DNA of 64,000 bases, taken from NCBI RefSeq assembly GCF_963675165.1, contig NC_087379.1, positions 7,036,339 through 7,100,338 on the forward strand. Direction: 5' to 3'. Below the pieces are notes generated by a model, which ran no database searches, was not told the origin of the DNA, and saw nothing but the letters and a program-made list of their open reading frames with translations. Position numbers and translations under genes: made by a program. The stretch's first letter is position 1; every line of letters begins with the position of its first letter. The DNA comes from Halichondria panicea. Taxonomy: Eukaryota > Porifera > Demospongiae > Suberitida > Halichondriidae. Below, in pieces: positions 32,701 through 41,300 of this stretch.

Positions 32701-35124
32701 CCCTCACGCGACTTCTCGATACAGGCTCTCCTTTTTCCTAACTCTACGTCTATTTCTTTCTTTATTCCTCCAATTAATACCGTATTTTATCTCATTGAAC
32801 GATAAGACAGTATTTTATCTTATTGAATGATTGTGATAAAGAACAGAAAAAGGAGAGCCTGTGTGTAGAGGCTAACGAGTACTGTCTCAATACTAGCTCT
32901 TTAAAATGTACACATTTACAATCTGACCACTTTAATTACAAGTGGTTGTTAACGTGAGCTAGTTTTGTAGTAGCTAATAGCAGATTTACTTCTGTTGGAA
33001 GGTCACATTTCATTTCTACCATTTGCTCACTGTACATGCAGGCGTATAAGTCGGTTGTCATTTGAATATTCCTTCTCTTAATTAGAGTGTGTGAGGAGGA
33101 GGTCAAGGTGAGGATGGGATTGGTGGAGTGTGTCAACCACAACCTAGTAGACCCCTACCATCATCTACGAGAAACACGGTGACTATGTACTCTGAACCTT
33201 CATACCTTGGTTACTACACAGCTAACAAGTGTTTAAATCTAGTGCCTGGATAGTCTGTATCAGCAGTTGTATGATATAAAGTGAAACCTCCGAAAATGTG
33301 TGCAGCATTTATTTGTGACGTTTGTTCTCTGTATTGAGTCTGAGGTGGTCCTTTACAGTGGTACCTAGGAAAGTGATTTTGTAGACTGAAGCAATGTCCT
33401 TTGTAGCTACACAGAGAGATGTTTAATTGAGTGTCCCTTATTCAGAGGGTCCTTTATCAGAGGTTCCACTGGTATTCATATTGATGTTGGTACTGTGTTT
33501 CCTGTGTAGGTGAGTATGTTGCACAGATGAAGTTCACTCTGCTGCTAATGCCCAATGGACCACAAAGGTGAACATCTGAAACTCTCCTGCCTGTACAATT
33601 CATGTTGTGTAGTGCAGGCTGTGTGTATGACAGCGTTCTGTAGTGCATGAGGTTTGAGGTGTACGTATGTATGACATCATTGCCATTGTTTGTCTGGTGT
33701 GTTCATGCACTGTATTGGTTTGATTGTGTGTACACTACAACATTCAGTGATTGTCATTCCCCACAGACTCACCAGTGGCTCCTTTGACCCTGCATGAGCT
33801 AGTGTCTTCACAGCTGAAACTGGAAGACCCTCGACTGAATGTGAGTACATACAAATTAGCTCTATTAATTAAGACAGTCAGTTATTTCATGGGAAATTCT
33901 TTAAACCTGTTCCAAGGTCTGTTTCAAAGCTTTCAGAAAATCATAAAAATTGGGAAATTAGATCAATGATACTAGTTACGGCCATTGAAACCCCCCCCCT
34001 CCGTTTAATTGCTCCTAGGAGGGTGAGCCGGACCATGTTTGATGACTGGTTAGGCAGCCCCTCTAATTAATTAGAGGAATGCAACCCGCTAATTAAATAA
34101 TAATCAGGCGTTTCTATTGCTCCCCTAATTAAGTACTTGGGGGTAAAGATGTGGCCTAGCCACCAGTCATAGCTTCAGCTCAGTCATGCCCTAACCACAT
34201 GCAGAGAAGTTTACCCTAACCCTTAACAACAGATATAAAGAGCAAGCATTACTATACAGTATCCTATAACAATTAAATACAGGGAATTCAAGTCCCCAAA
34301 CCATTGAGCTTTTAGAAAATCATTGACAACGATGCTTATTTATAGCAAGAGCACTTATCTACTCTTGGTCACGGCCATTAAACTGCAACCCCCCCCCCAT
34401 CCGTTAATTAATGGTTCGGGGACTCTTTTAGCTGCCATGCAAAACTTGAATTCCCTGTATTGAAAGTCTCTTTAAAAACTCATCAAAATTGGATAAGTTA
34501 CTGCCATTGACAGTTGTTCAACCCTCCCTCTGTTTAATCAATGGTTTGGGACTCTTTTAGCTGCCATATAACTTGAATTCTTAGGTATTTAATTTTTAGA
34601 AAGTATAGAAAACAGCTAATGCTTGCTCTTCATATCTGTTGTTCCATATTCCGTTCCATTCCGCATTCCTCCTTTTACAACATGCCTTTCCACTTCCTCC
34701 TATTGTGTACTACCAGCCATATACAGTGTATTGTACATGTACTGAGTCTATTTGTTCACATTACACGTACTTAGGTCTCCAGTGTGTGGGCGTATCATGC
34801 TCTAACCATTTCCTCTCTCCTGCAGGTAACGCTGGCTACAGTGTGCTGGTGAGCTGCAGTGAGAAGATAGTTCAGTCACTCTCTGAGGACCCGAAGGCCT
34901 TGGCCCTCCACCTCCTGTCAGCTGGGCTCATCACTGTGTCCATTCTTGAGAAAACCAACGAGTATGTGAATGAGACCAAGAGAGAGAAGGCCACCAGACT
35001 GTACACTGCCCTGCTGGGTGTGGTCAAACACCACCCCCACAAGTACCACGAGTTTGTCTCCACTCTCAGACTCAACCCACTACACACTGACTTGGTCACA
35101 CAATTAGATAGCAAGTACACGTAG
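18164..35124 (+). CDS. Array copy A: ankyrin-ZU5-Death-CARD protein
   Basis: Twenty-one exons are joined by phase: ankyrin 18164-18253, 19718-19816, 21339-21437, 22952-23050, 23311-23400; linker and ZU5 24470-24519, 24577-24635, 24703-25209, 25262-25419; beta-rich region 25492-25656, 25759-25974; helical 26398-26507, 26564-26766, 26794-26931; Death 27560-27901; then 28140-28180, 28544-28603, 28757-28866, 28923-29104, a shortened exon 30076-30117 and CARD 34826-35124. Ankyrin repeats then ZU5 then Death is the layout of ankyrins, with UNC5 and PIDD sharing ZU5-UPA-Death; the CARD is an addition. No signal peptide or membrane segment is seen, so a cytosolic adaptor or sensor is likely. If the last splice is not used, a stop at about 30130 ends the protein after the shortened Death exon. 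Function in apoptosis or innate immunity is inferred from domains only. Confidence 0.68.
18972..19626. mobile_element. Inverted-repeat element in first intron of copy A
   Basis: Ends GTCTGCATTCTAATTAACGC ... and the mirror image ending AATTAGAATGCAGAC. It contains a copy of a second repeat end (AGAGGAGGTTGGACACG at about 19040). Related shorter, almost fully palindromic forms lie at about 37371-37473 and 40656-40737 in copy B. Confidence 0.65.
19718..19816 (+). CDS. Ankyrin cassette exon A2
   Basis: 99 nt, phase 0 at both ends, one complete 33-residue ankyrin repeat: [20 protein letters not shown] then [13 protein letters not shown]. Exposed residues R3, Y7-W8, S11-Y12 differ from the other cassettes. 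Confidence 0.88.
19845..20264. mobile_element. Fold-back element next to the ankyrin exon (copy A intron 2)
   Basis: Arms of about 60-70 bp are nearly complementary: CTATAGTACAGTGGCCCTGA at the left end is mirrored by TCAGGGCCACCGTACTATAG at the right. It begins 28 bp after the splice donor of exon A2. Equivalent copies follow most ankyrin exons of A, B and C; several have lost one arm. Confidence 0.8.
20489..21076. mobile_element. TAGCCTCG element, 588 bp, 9-bp target duplication
   Basis: Ends TAGCCTCGTTCTCAGGC and GCCTGGGAACGAGGCTA, flanked on both sides by AGTATATAC. Carried in most ankyrin introns (22102-22689, 38336-38945, 41628-42236, 42888-43499, 44151-44762, 62702-63312), truncated at 36683 and 39976. 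The shared flanks show that the copies arose with the intron duplications, not by separate insertions. A 9-bp duplication points to a Mutator-like source. Confidence 0.85.
21339..21437 (+). CDS. Ankyrin cassette exon A3
   Basis: 99 nt, phase 0: DGDTPLMRAANGGYTDCVKK then [13 protein letters not shown]. Confidence 0.88.
22952..23050 (+). CDS. Ankyrin exon A4 (divergent)
   Basis: 99 nt, phase 0: DGDTPLMRAAFWEHEDTVKE then LLSSGASPLCTNN. Its first 30 nt match A3, while the rest differs from all other cassettes, so it may be a chimera of a recent 5' part and an older 3' part. No counterpart is visible in copy B. Confidence 0.85.
23311..23400 (+). CDS. Ankyrin C-cap exon A5
   Basis: 90 nt, phase 0: DGQTALMVAKRSQFSNPSVI then QLLEEAAESH. 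The same exon in copy B is 45930-46019 (MRAKRSRLSNPSTIQL). It fits a terminal ankyrin capping repeat. Confidence 0.85.
23653..23731. repeat. C-run plus CA/CG microsatellite in copy A intron
   Basis: CCCCCCCCCC then (CA)n, a short CGCG stretch and (CA)n. The matching locus in copy B (about 46275-46302) is much shorter. Confidence 0.85.
23732..24469. other. Intron sequence shared by copies A and B
   Basis: About 740 bp highly similar to 46303-47074, including a second CA repeat at about 24432-24453. No exon is clearly supported; a possible alternative terminal exon starts at 23820. Confidence 0.5.
24470..25419 (+). CDS. ZU5 domain exons of copy A
   Basis: Exons 24470-24519, 24577-24635, 24703-25209 and 25262-25419. 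The large exon has FTSSGGHADFDNGVQVTVSA, then VPAGTSVSISVQPSL and SPSYLISGEGLNGEVTLSMEH. This is the ZU5 pattern (G-G-x-x-x...GVxVxVPxxAVPxGTxxxIxVQ...SPxxxxxGxGLxxxVTLxxxH) of ZO-1, UNC5 and ankyrins. A basic patch LTRRLSKKKFFKVGARIKKW follows. Copy B differs by a handful of bases and one added codon. Confidence 0.85.
25492..25974 (+). CDS. Exons after ZU5 in copy A (UPA-like position)
   Basis: Exons 25492-25656 and 25759-25974, both phase 0. Residues such as FLQRFEVVVIPREYPHL, LCFVQVDAVLELVCDP and ELQCYPPRIVCRFFPEQGAV suggest beta strands. In ankyrin, UNC5 and PIDD a UPA domain sits here, so a UPA-like fold is likely from position; sequence alone does not prove it. Confidence 0.55.
26398..26931 (+). 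CDS. Helical exons before the Death domain, copy A block 1
   Basis: Exons 26398-26507, 26564-26766 and 26794-26931. Heptad-like helices (EVLRRTVGEMTTSQLGSTVE, SLSELTAYTDSIRTEIKAVL) suggest a coiled coil. The last two exons are separated by only 27 nt. The block is partly repeated at 28757-29104 in copy A but occurs once in copy B. Confidence 0.6.
26973..27157. mobile_element. TA-target MITE, present in copy A, absent in copy B
   Basis: Ends TACCGTATAGCGGGTA and CCTCTATACGGTA. Copy B reads CTACCTATTATG where copy A has CTACCTA-element-TATTATG, a clean empty site with a TA target. Confidence 0.92.
27560..27901 (+). CDS. Death domain exon of copy A (DD1)
   Basis: 342 nt, phase 1 to 1, 114 residues. 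Six-helix Death-fold pattern: VTLQELVEQYNL, then MASCFDDVDLYSSSMGLG, ADQADVKRLYHSEGTRAAMM, KCLQIWKERN, ATYRALLDIALRLGKGDTAH and QICQQLIQ. The W in LQIWKER and the ATYRALL helix are typical. Copy B has no equivalent of this exon and carries a different Death exon at 50003. Confidence 0.82.
28140..29104 (+). CDS. Second helical block of copy A
   Basis: Exons 28140-28180, 28544-28603, 28757-28866 and 28923-29104. The last two repeat block 1 nearly word for word at the start (EATEVLRTTVGEMTTSQLGS) and diverge later. An internal duplication in copy A is therefore likely. Confidence 0.6.
28281..28491. mobile_element. TACCGTATAGCGGGTA MITE
   Basis: Inverted ends TACCGTATAGCGGGTAATTT and the mirror image ending ATATACGGTA. 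Same family as 572-790 and 26973-27157. Confidence 0.88.
29180..29471. mobile_element. CAGGGTTTCAT MITE
   Basis: Starts CAGGGTTTCATACAG and ends CTGTATGAAACCCTG, with G- and C-runs inside. TGGCAT lies on both sides. A single related end is at 29577. Likely hAT-type. Confidence 0.78.
30076..30117 (+). pseudogene. Collapsed second Death-domain exon of copy A
   Basis: Copy B has a full Death exon starting at the same point (50003). Copy A keeps only its first 12-15 nt and its last few codons; about 270 nt are deleted between them, across a short GAGAG-like match. The remnant is open (GLAESVQTLPRTFD) and its phase 1 ends still allow splicing to the CARD exon. Confidence 0.78.
30355..30890. mobile_element. 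AGAGGAGGTACGACACG inverted-repeat element
   Basis: Left end AGAGGAGGTACGACACG, right end CGTGTCGTACCTCCTCT. Related ends (CAGAGGAGGTTGG) recur at about 18785, 19040, 19480, 30355, 61031, 61458 and 63925. Confidence 0.8.
30911..31411. repeat. Large hairpin-forming inverted repeat, about 500 bp
   Basis: Arms of about 230 bp (30911-31141 and 31171-31411) are nearly perfectly complementary around a loop of about 30 nt. Copy B lacks it. It may be a fold-back transposon. Confidence 0.88.
31690..31787 (+). pseudogene. Death-domain C-terminal fragment
   Basis: Reads ATYRALVKLLLRMRKYDIAN then QVFKHCQEN, matching the end of the copy B Death exon (ATYRTLLKLLVRMKKHEIAS). No N-terminal half or acceptor is seen. 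Ends with donor-like GAATG|GTAAAC. The equivalent in copy B is 57208-57298. Confidence 0.7.
32044..33840 (+). pseudogene. Partial PA2G4/EBP1-like pseudogene in copy A
   Basis: Four exon-like pieces with splice signals: 32044-32099 (REVCAKFTSMPLSLR), 33086-33178 (EEEVKVRMGLVECVNHNLVD), 33510-33567 (GEYVAQMKFTLLLMPNGPQR) and 33767-33840 (LTSGSFDP, then TGA). They match the C-terminal part of proliferation-associated protein 2G4. Phase breaks at the second junction and a frameshift after FDP destroy the frame. The 5' two thirds are absent. Introns are kept, so it is a segment copy rather than a retrocopy. A 763-bp transposon splits it at 32112. Confidence 0.75.
32112..32874. mobile_element. TAGCCTCG element, 763 bp, with empty site in copy B
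   Basis: Ends TAGCCTCGTTCCCAGGCC and AGAGCCTGTGTGTAGAGGCTA. Flanked by ACGAGTACT twice (32103-32111, 32875-32883). Copy B at about 57613 has one ACGAGTACT and no element. Related copies are at 51371 and 55708. Confidence 0.93.
33841..34825. other. Intron before the copy A CARD exon
   Basis: No coding support. Contains C-runs and AATTAATTAGAGG-type repeats, part of which recur in inverted orientation at about 45,530-45,700 in copy B. Confidence 0.5.
34826..35124 (+). CDS. CARD-like terminal exon of copy A
   Basis: Acceptor CTCCTGCAG at 34825, phase 1, 99 residues to TAG. Helical pattern: IVQSLSEDPKALALHLLSAG, LITVSILEKTNEYVNETKRE, KATRLYTALLGVVKHHPHKY, HEFVSTLRLNPLHTDLVTQL. The arrangement (hydrophobic helix, G-LIT, T-REKA, P-x-x-Y-x-x-F-x-x-LR) is that of CARD domains. 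The phase fits the Death exons of A and B. It could also be expressed separately. The copy B exon is almost identical. Confidence 0.72.
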
Positions 35125-35343
35125 TTTGTCTACACGTACGTACATATACATAATTATGATTATTACGATTGTGCGTACCATCATTCTTTTTGTACTTGAG
35201 ATTAACCTTGAATTTATACATGTACTCACTTAATTGTTGCATGTTTGAGCTGAAGCTGTGAAAGTGTAATTATTATTGCATATTGATCAATGAATGTCAG
35301 TAAGGAGGGTCCAAACAAAGGGGTGTGGCTACTATCCAAGAAA
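35125..35343. promoter_or_regulatory. Intergenic spacer A-B with conserved promoter block
   Basis: 219 bp between the stop of A and the start of B, nearly the same as the 224-bp spacer between B and C. Its last 55 bp are the shared proximal block. Confidence 0.6.
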
Positions 35344-38300
35344 ATGGACATACACTGGGCTACCAGGTTTGGTTACTTGAGTGCTTTAAAAGATGCCATC
35401 AAGAGGGGAGAGGATGTCAACAGTGTGGATGAGGTAAGCTGGTTTGTGGGTATGTAGAGCTGAAGCTGTGAAAGTCTGTTTTTGCTACTGTCATGCTAAT
35501 TAATAATAATATACGAATGTACGATATCCCTTGATTCCATGCTTTAGTCTTGTCCCCAAATATTGTCTGTCTATCTCAAATGAGAGGTAAGGTCATCGGT
35601 CACCATACAGCCGTATTTCGGCTACATAATTTATAGTAATGAGGGAGCAAACCACTTCAGAACCATACTGTGGTGATAGATAGTTGATGCATGTGCTCTG
35701 TCACCAGAATAACTGTGGACATGGAAAATTGAATTTGGTGCGACTATTATTTTTGGTCGTGTGTAGATTTTAATCTGCTGTCGCTCAACTACGAGCTAGC
35801 TTGCTGAAAGGTTAGAGTTAGTGTTATGTACTTTCGTGCGTGGGCTAAGTCACTACTGAGCCAATATATCCCATGTGGCACTCGTGCATGTGTCACAACT
35901 ATAACATAAAGTTTTCTAATAACATAGCCGGCATTATATAGATAGTTGCATTTCATTTTCCGTGTCCAACCTCCTCTGTAGTTTTATATAGTAGCTGGAC
36001 GAGCAAGAGTTAGCTAGCTACAGATCTACCGACAGTTAGTGTTCCTACGATGGCCGAGAAGAGTCACCTGCATCCGCCTACCACCACAATTAACTGTGCA
36101 CGCTTAAAACCAATGTCAATCTGCGCAAGGTCGAAGGTCAACGAATAATGTCTGCATCTAATTAACGCAACGTATTACTTTTGTTGAAGTGACCATTGAT
36201 GAGGTGGGTTGGTCCCAGAGGAGGTTGGACACGATTACGTACACCACTTTTTTTGCTGAGCTGACACAAAAATTGGCAATGAGTTCTATGTAAACTTCTA
36301 GCCGGTCATTGGAGACTGAAGGCAAACTTTATGTGCCTCTCTGGCTTCTTTTGATATAAAACTTTCATTAACCAACCCAATCCCCTCTATTCTGACGAGT
36401 TAGAATTGCCATAGCCTCGAGCCTACTATGTGTGTACCTCAGGGCCTCCGTACTATAGGCAGCATGTTCGTGACCATGCATGTACGTACAATTATGGACG
36501 TTGCCGGCATTTTGAATTAAAATTAACCTTATTATGTTTTGCCTATAAGATGTACTTATCTTGCTTATTAATTTTGTGTTTAAGTTGATAAACTGGGCTA
36601 CATACATTTTCTTGCATGTTGTACTCTATTACCGATTAAAATCATAGACTATAATTATAGTGATACATTGTACAGTATATACTAGCCTCGTTCTCAGGCC
36701 GAGGTGTCTCTAAAATAACGCTAGATCGCCATGCAACTAGGCCTGGGGAAGATTGCATATGGGCGTGGTTTCAATTTGTTCAGATCCAACAAATTTCAAT
36801 GATTTTTCCGTAAAAGCTGCCGTAATCACAAAAATAGCTCCGTGTTACAAAGCTAACCTAGCTAGCTAGCTAGCTAGCTATTAGATCTAGGTGGTAGCTA
36901 TCAAGTTGTGTCAAACGAGAGGCCCCCCTCAATGAGCGTCAGGTCCAAGCTGTCAACTCCAGTGTGAAGGAAGGGACATTTTGTGTGGTTCCCTACTGTG
37001 CTACCAGTTGCTGCAGACAATGAACTTGGAAGCCATTAGCTCGATCTACCTGGACATATAGCATAGGTGTATTTTGTGTTGCTAGGGTTATAAACTAGTT
37101 ATGACACTTGCACTCGGGATGCATGGTGTATATTGCAAGCTAGAAGTTTACATTGTCAATACGCTGTGCCAGCTCAGCAAAAAAGTGGTGCAAGTGATCG
37201 TGTCCAACCTCCTCTGTAGTTTATATTATGTAGTTTTATATAGTAGCTGGACGAGCAAGAGTTAGCTAGCTACAGATCTACCGATAGTTAGTGTTCCTAC
37301 GGTGGCCGAGAAGAGTCACCCGCCTCCGCCTACCACCACAATTAACCGCGCGCACTTAAAACTAATGTGAATCTGCACAAGGTCAATGAATAATGTCTGC
37401 ATTCGAATTAACGCATTAATTAGCTAATGCAGACATTATTCGTTGACCTTGTGCAGACTGACCTGAACACTTGTTGGCGGTTCTTTGTTCCTTTACTTTA
37501 TTTATTGTCTATCACACAGATGTATTGTCACTGCATGCTCTCACTCTTGTAGTATGGGGACACTCCACTCATAGAGGCAGCCAGGAAAGGGAACACTGAC
37601 TGTGTTAGGGAGCTGCTCTCCTCAGGAGCCGTGGTGGACCTGGCTGACAAGGTGAGTATCTGATACTAAACGGATGTGTCTATAGTACGGTGGCCGGCCC
37701 TGAAGTACACACATAGTAGGCTCGAGGCTACGGCAATTCTCTACATCCGCAATTCAATGAGGTCAGCTCCATTGAACTGAAGCTATGGCAATTCACTAAT
37801 TAATGTACTTTTATAAGAAGATGTCTAATATTACAAAATCAAATATGAGTCTCCAAGCATCTCCAAGCAAGTTTGTGAAGAACTAAGGGGGTGGATTAGT
37901 GCTAACGGAATAGTTACCTATAGGCTAGCTAATGACTCTATATACCGTTGAGGTCTGTAGCCTCTGCTTTAGCCATGACACAGACAGACAGAGTGTGATT
38001 TTCTATTTTAAACACACCTGATATAATTGTTTCTAGGGAGTTGATATGACGTAGAGAATTGCCGTAGCCTCGAGCCTACTATGTGTGTACCTCAGGGCCA
38101 CCGTACTATAGGCAGCATGTTCGTGACCATGCATGTACGTACAATTATGGACGTTGACGGCATTTTTAATTAAAATTGACCTTATTATGTTTTGCCTATA
38201 AGATGTACTTATCTTGCTTATTAATTTTGTGTTTAAGTTGACAAACTGGGCTACATACATTTTCTTGCATGTTGTACTCTATTACCGATTAAAATCATAG

Positions 38301-41300
38301 ACTATAATTATAGTGATACATTATACAGTATATACTAGCCTCGTTCTCAGGCAGAGGTGTCTCTAAAATAACGCTAGATCGCCATGCAACTAGGCCTGGG
38401 GAAGATTGCATATGGGCGTGGTTTCAATTTGTTCAGATCCAACAAATTTCAATGATTTTTCCGTAAAAGCTGCCGTAATCACAAAAATAGCTCCGTGTTA
38501 CAAAGCTAACCTAGCTAGCTAGCTAGCTAGCTATTAGATCTAGGTGGTAGCTATCAAGTTGTGTCAAACGAGAGGCCCCCCTCAATGAGCGTCAGGTCCA
38601 AGTTGTCAACTCCAGTGTGAAGGAAGGGACATTTTGTGTGGTTCCCTACTGTGCTACCAGTTGCTGCAGACAATGAACTTGGAAGCCATTAGCTCGATCT
38701 ACCTGGACATATAGCATAGGTGTATTTTGTGTTGCTAGAGTTATAAACTAGTTATGACACGTGCACTCGGGATGCATGGTGTATATTGCACTCAGCCCTC
38801 GGGCCAATATCATATTTCTTTGTCATTTCTCTAGCTGTATTTTCATTATGGACATAATTTTACAATATACCAGATGCAATCTATCCCAGGCCTAGTTGGC
38901 GACCTAGCATTATTTTAGAGACAACTTGGCCTGAGAACGAGGCTAAGTATATACATGCAGTTGTAGATGTACTGTACAATGTATTATGAACTTACATGTG
39001 CTGACAATTACATTTCCCTGTGGATATTAGTGCTTTAAACTGACGTACTAGCCGGTTTATTTACATGTACTGTACTAGCTGGCTTAATACGTATGACTGT
39101 TGTGCTTGTGTTCTCACTCTAGGATGTGGTTGGAAATGTAGAGCAGTGAATGTCTGTATTGTTCAATGTACATTCATATTGTGTTGTCACTGTCTCCACT
39201 CTTGCAGGATGGTAAGACTCCACTCATGAAGGCAGCCAGTGAAGGGCACACTGACTGTATTAGGGAGCTGCTCTCCTCAGGAGCCGTGGTGGACCTGGCT
39301 GACAAGGTGAGTATCTGATACTAAACTGATGTGTCTATAGTACGGTGGCCGGCCCTGAGGTACACACATAGTAGGCTCGAGGTTACGGCAATTCTCTACG
39401 TCAATTCAACTGAGGTCAGCTCCATTGAACTGAGCAATTCACTACTTTTATAAGAAGATGTCTAATATTACAAAATCAGATATGAGTCTCCAAGCATCTC
39501 CAAGCAAGTTTGTGAAGAACTAAGGGGGTGGATTAGTGCTAACGGAATAGTTACATGTACCTATAGGCTGGCTAATGACTCTATATACCGTTGAGGTCTG
39601 TAGCCTCTGCTTTAGCCATGACAGACAGACAGAGTATGAATTTCTATTTAAAACACACCTGATATAATTATTTCTAGGGAGTTGAATTGACGTAGAGAAT
39701 TGCCGTAGCCTTGAGCCTACTATGTGTGTACCTCAGGGCCACTGTACTATAGGCAGCATGTTTGTGACCATGCATGTACGTACAATTATGGACGTTGCCG
39801 GAATTTTGAATTAAAATTAACCTTATTATGTTCTGCCTATAAGATGTACTTATCTTCCTTATTAATTTTGTGTTTAAGTTGACAAACTGGGCTACATACA
39901 TTTTCTTGCATGTTGTACTCTATTACCGATTAAAATCATAGACTATAATTATAGTGATACATTATACAGTATATACTAGCCTCGTTCTCAGGCCGAGGTG
40001 TCTCTAAAATAACGCTAGATCGCCATGCAACTAGGCCTGGGGAAGATTGCATATGGGCGTGGTTTTAATTTGTCAGATCCAACAAATTTCAATGATTTTT
40101 CCGTAAAAGCTGCCGTAACCACAAAAATAGCTCCGTGTTACAAAGCTAACCTAGCTAACTAGCTAGCTAGGTATTAGATCTAGGTGGTATAGCTATCAAG
40201 TTGTGTCAAACAAGAGGCCTCCCTCAATGAGCGTCAGGTCCAAGCTGTCAACTCCAGTGTGAAGGAAGGACATTTTGTGTGGTTCCCTACTGTGCTACCA
40301 GTTGCTGCAGACAATGAACTTGGAAGCCATTAGCTTGATCTACCTGGACATATAGCATAGGTGTATTTTTGTGTTGCTAGGGTTATAAACTAGTTATGAC
40401 ACGTGCACTCGGGATGCATGGTGTATATTGCAAGCCAGAAGTTTACATTGTCAATAAGCTGTGCCAGCTCAGCAAAAAGTGGTGCAAGTGATTGTGTCCA
40501 ACCTCCTCTGTAGTTTTATATAGTAGCTGGACGAGCAAGAGTTAGCTAGCTACAGATCTACCGACAGTTAGTGTTCCTACGGTGGCCGAGAAGAGTCACC
40601 CGCCTCCGCCTACCACCACAATTAACCGCGCGCACTTAAAACTAATGTGAATCTGCACAAGGTCAATGAATAATGTCTGCATTTGAATTAACCCATTAAC
40701 TAGCTAATGCAGACATTATTCGTTGACCTTGTGCAGACTGACCTGAACACTTGTTGGCGGTTCTTTGTTCCTTTACTTTATTTATGGTCTATCACACAGA
40801 TGTATTGTCACTGCATGCTCTCACTCTTGTAGCATGGGGAAACTCCACTCTATGGGGCAGCCAGTGGAGGTCACACTGACTGTGTTAAAAAGCTGCTCTC
40901 CTCAGGAGCCGTGGTGGACCTGGCTAACAAGGTGAGTATCTGATACTAAACTGATGTGTCTATAGTACGGTGACCCTGAGGTACACACATAGTAGGCTCG
41001 AGGTTACGGCAATTCTCTACATCAATTCAACTGAGGTCAGCTCCATTGAACTGAGGCTATGGCAATTCACTAATTAATGTACTTTTATAAGAAGATGTCT
41101 AATATTACAAAATCAGATATGAGTCTCCAAGCATCTCCAAGCAAGTTTGTGAACAACTAAGGGGGTGGATTAGTGCTAACAGAATAGTTACCTATAGGCT
41201 AGCTAATGACTCTATATACCGTTGAGGTCTGTAGCCTCTGCTTTAGCCATGACAGGCAGACAGACAGAGTGTGATTTTCTATTTAAAACACACCTGATAT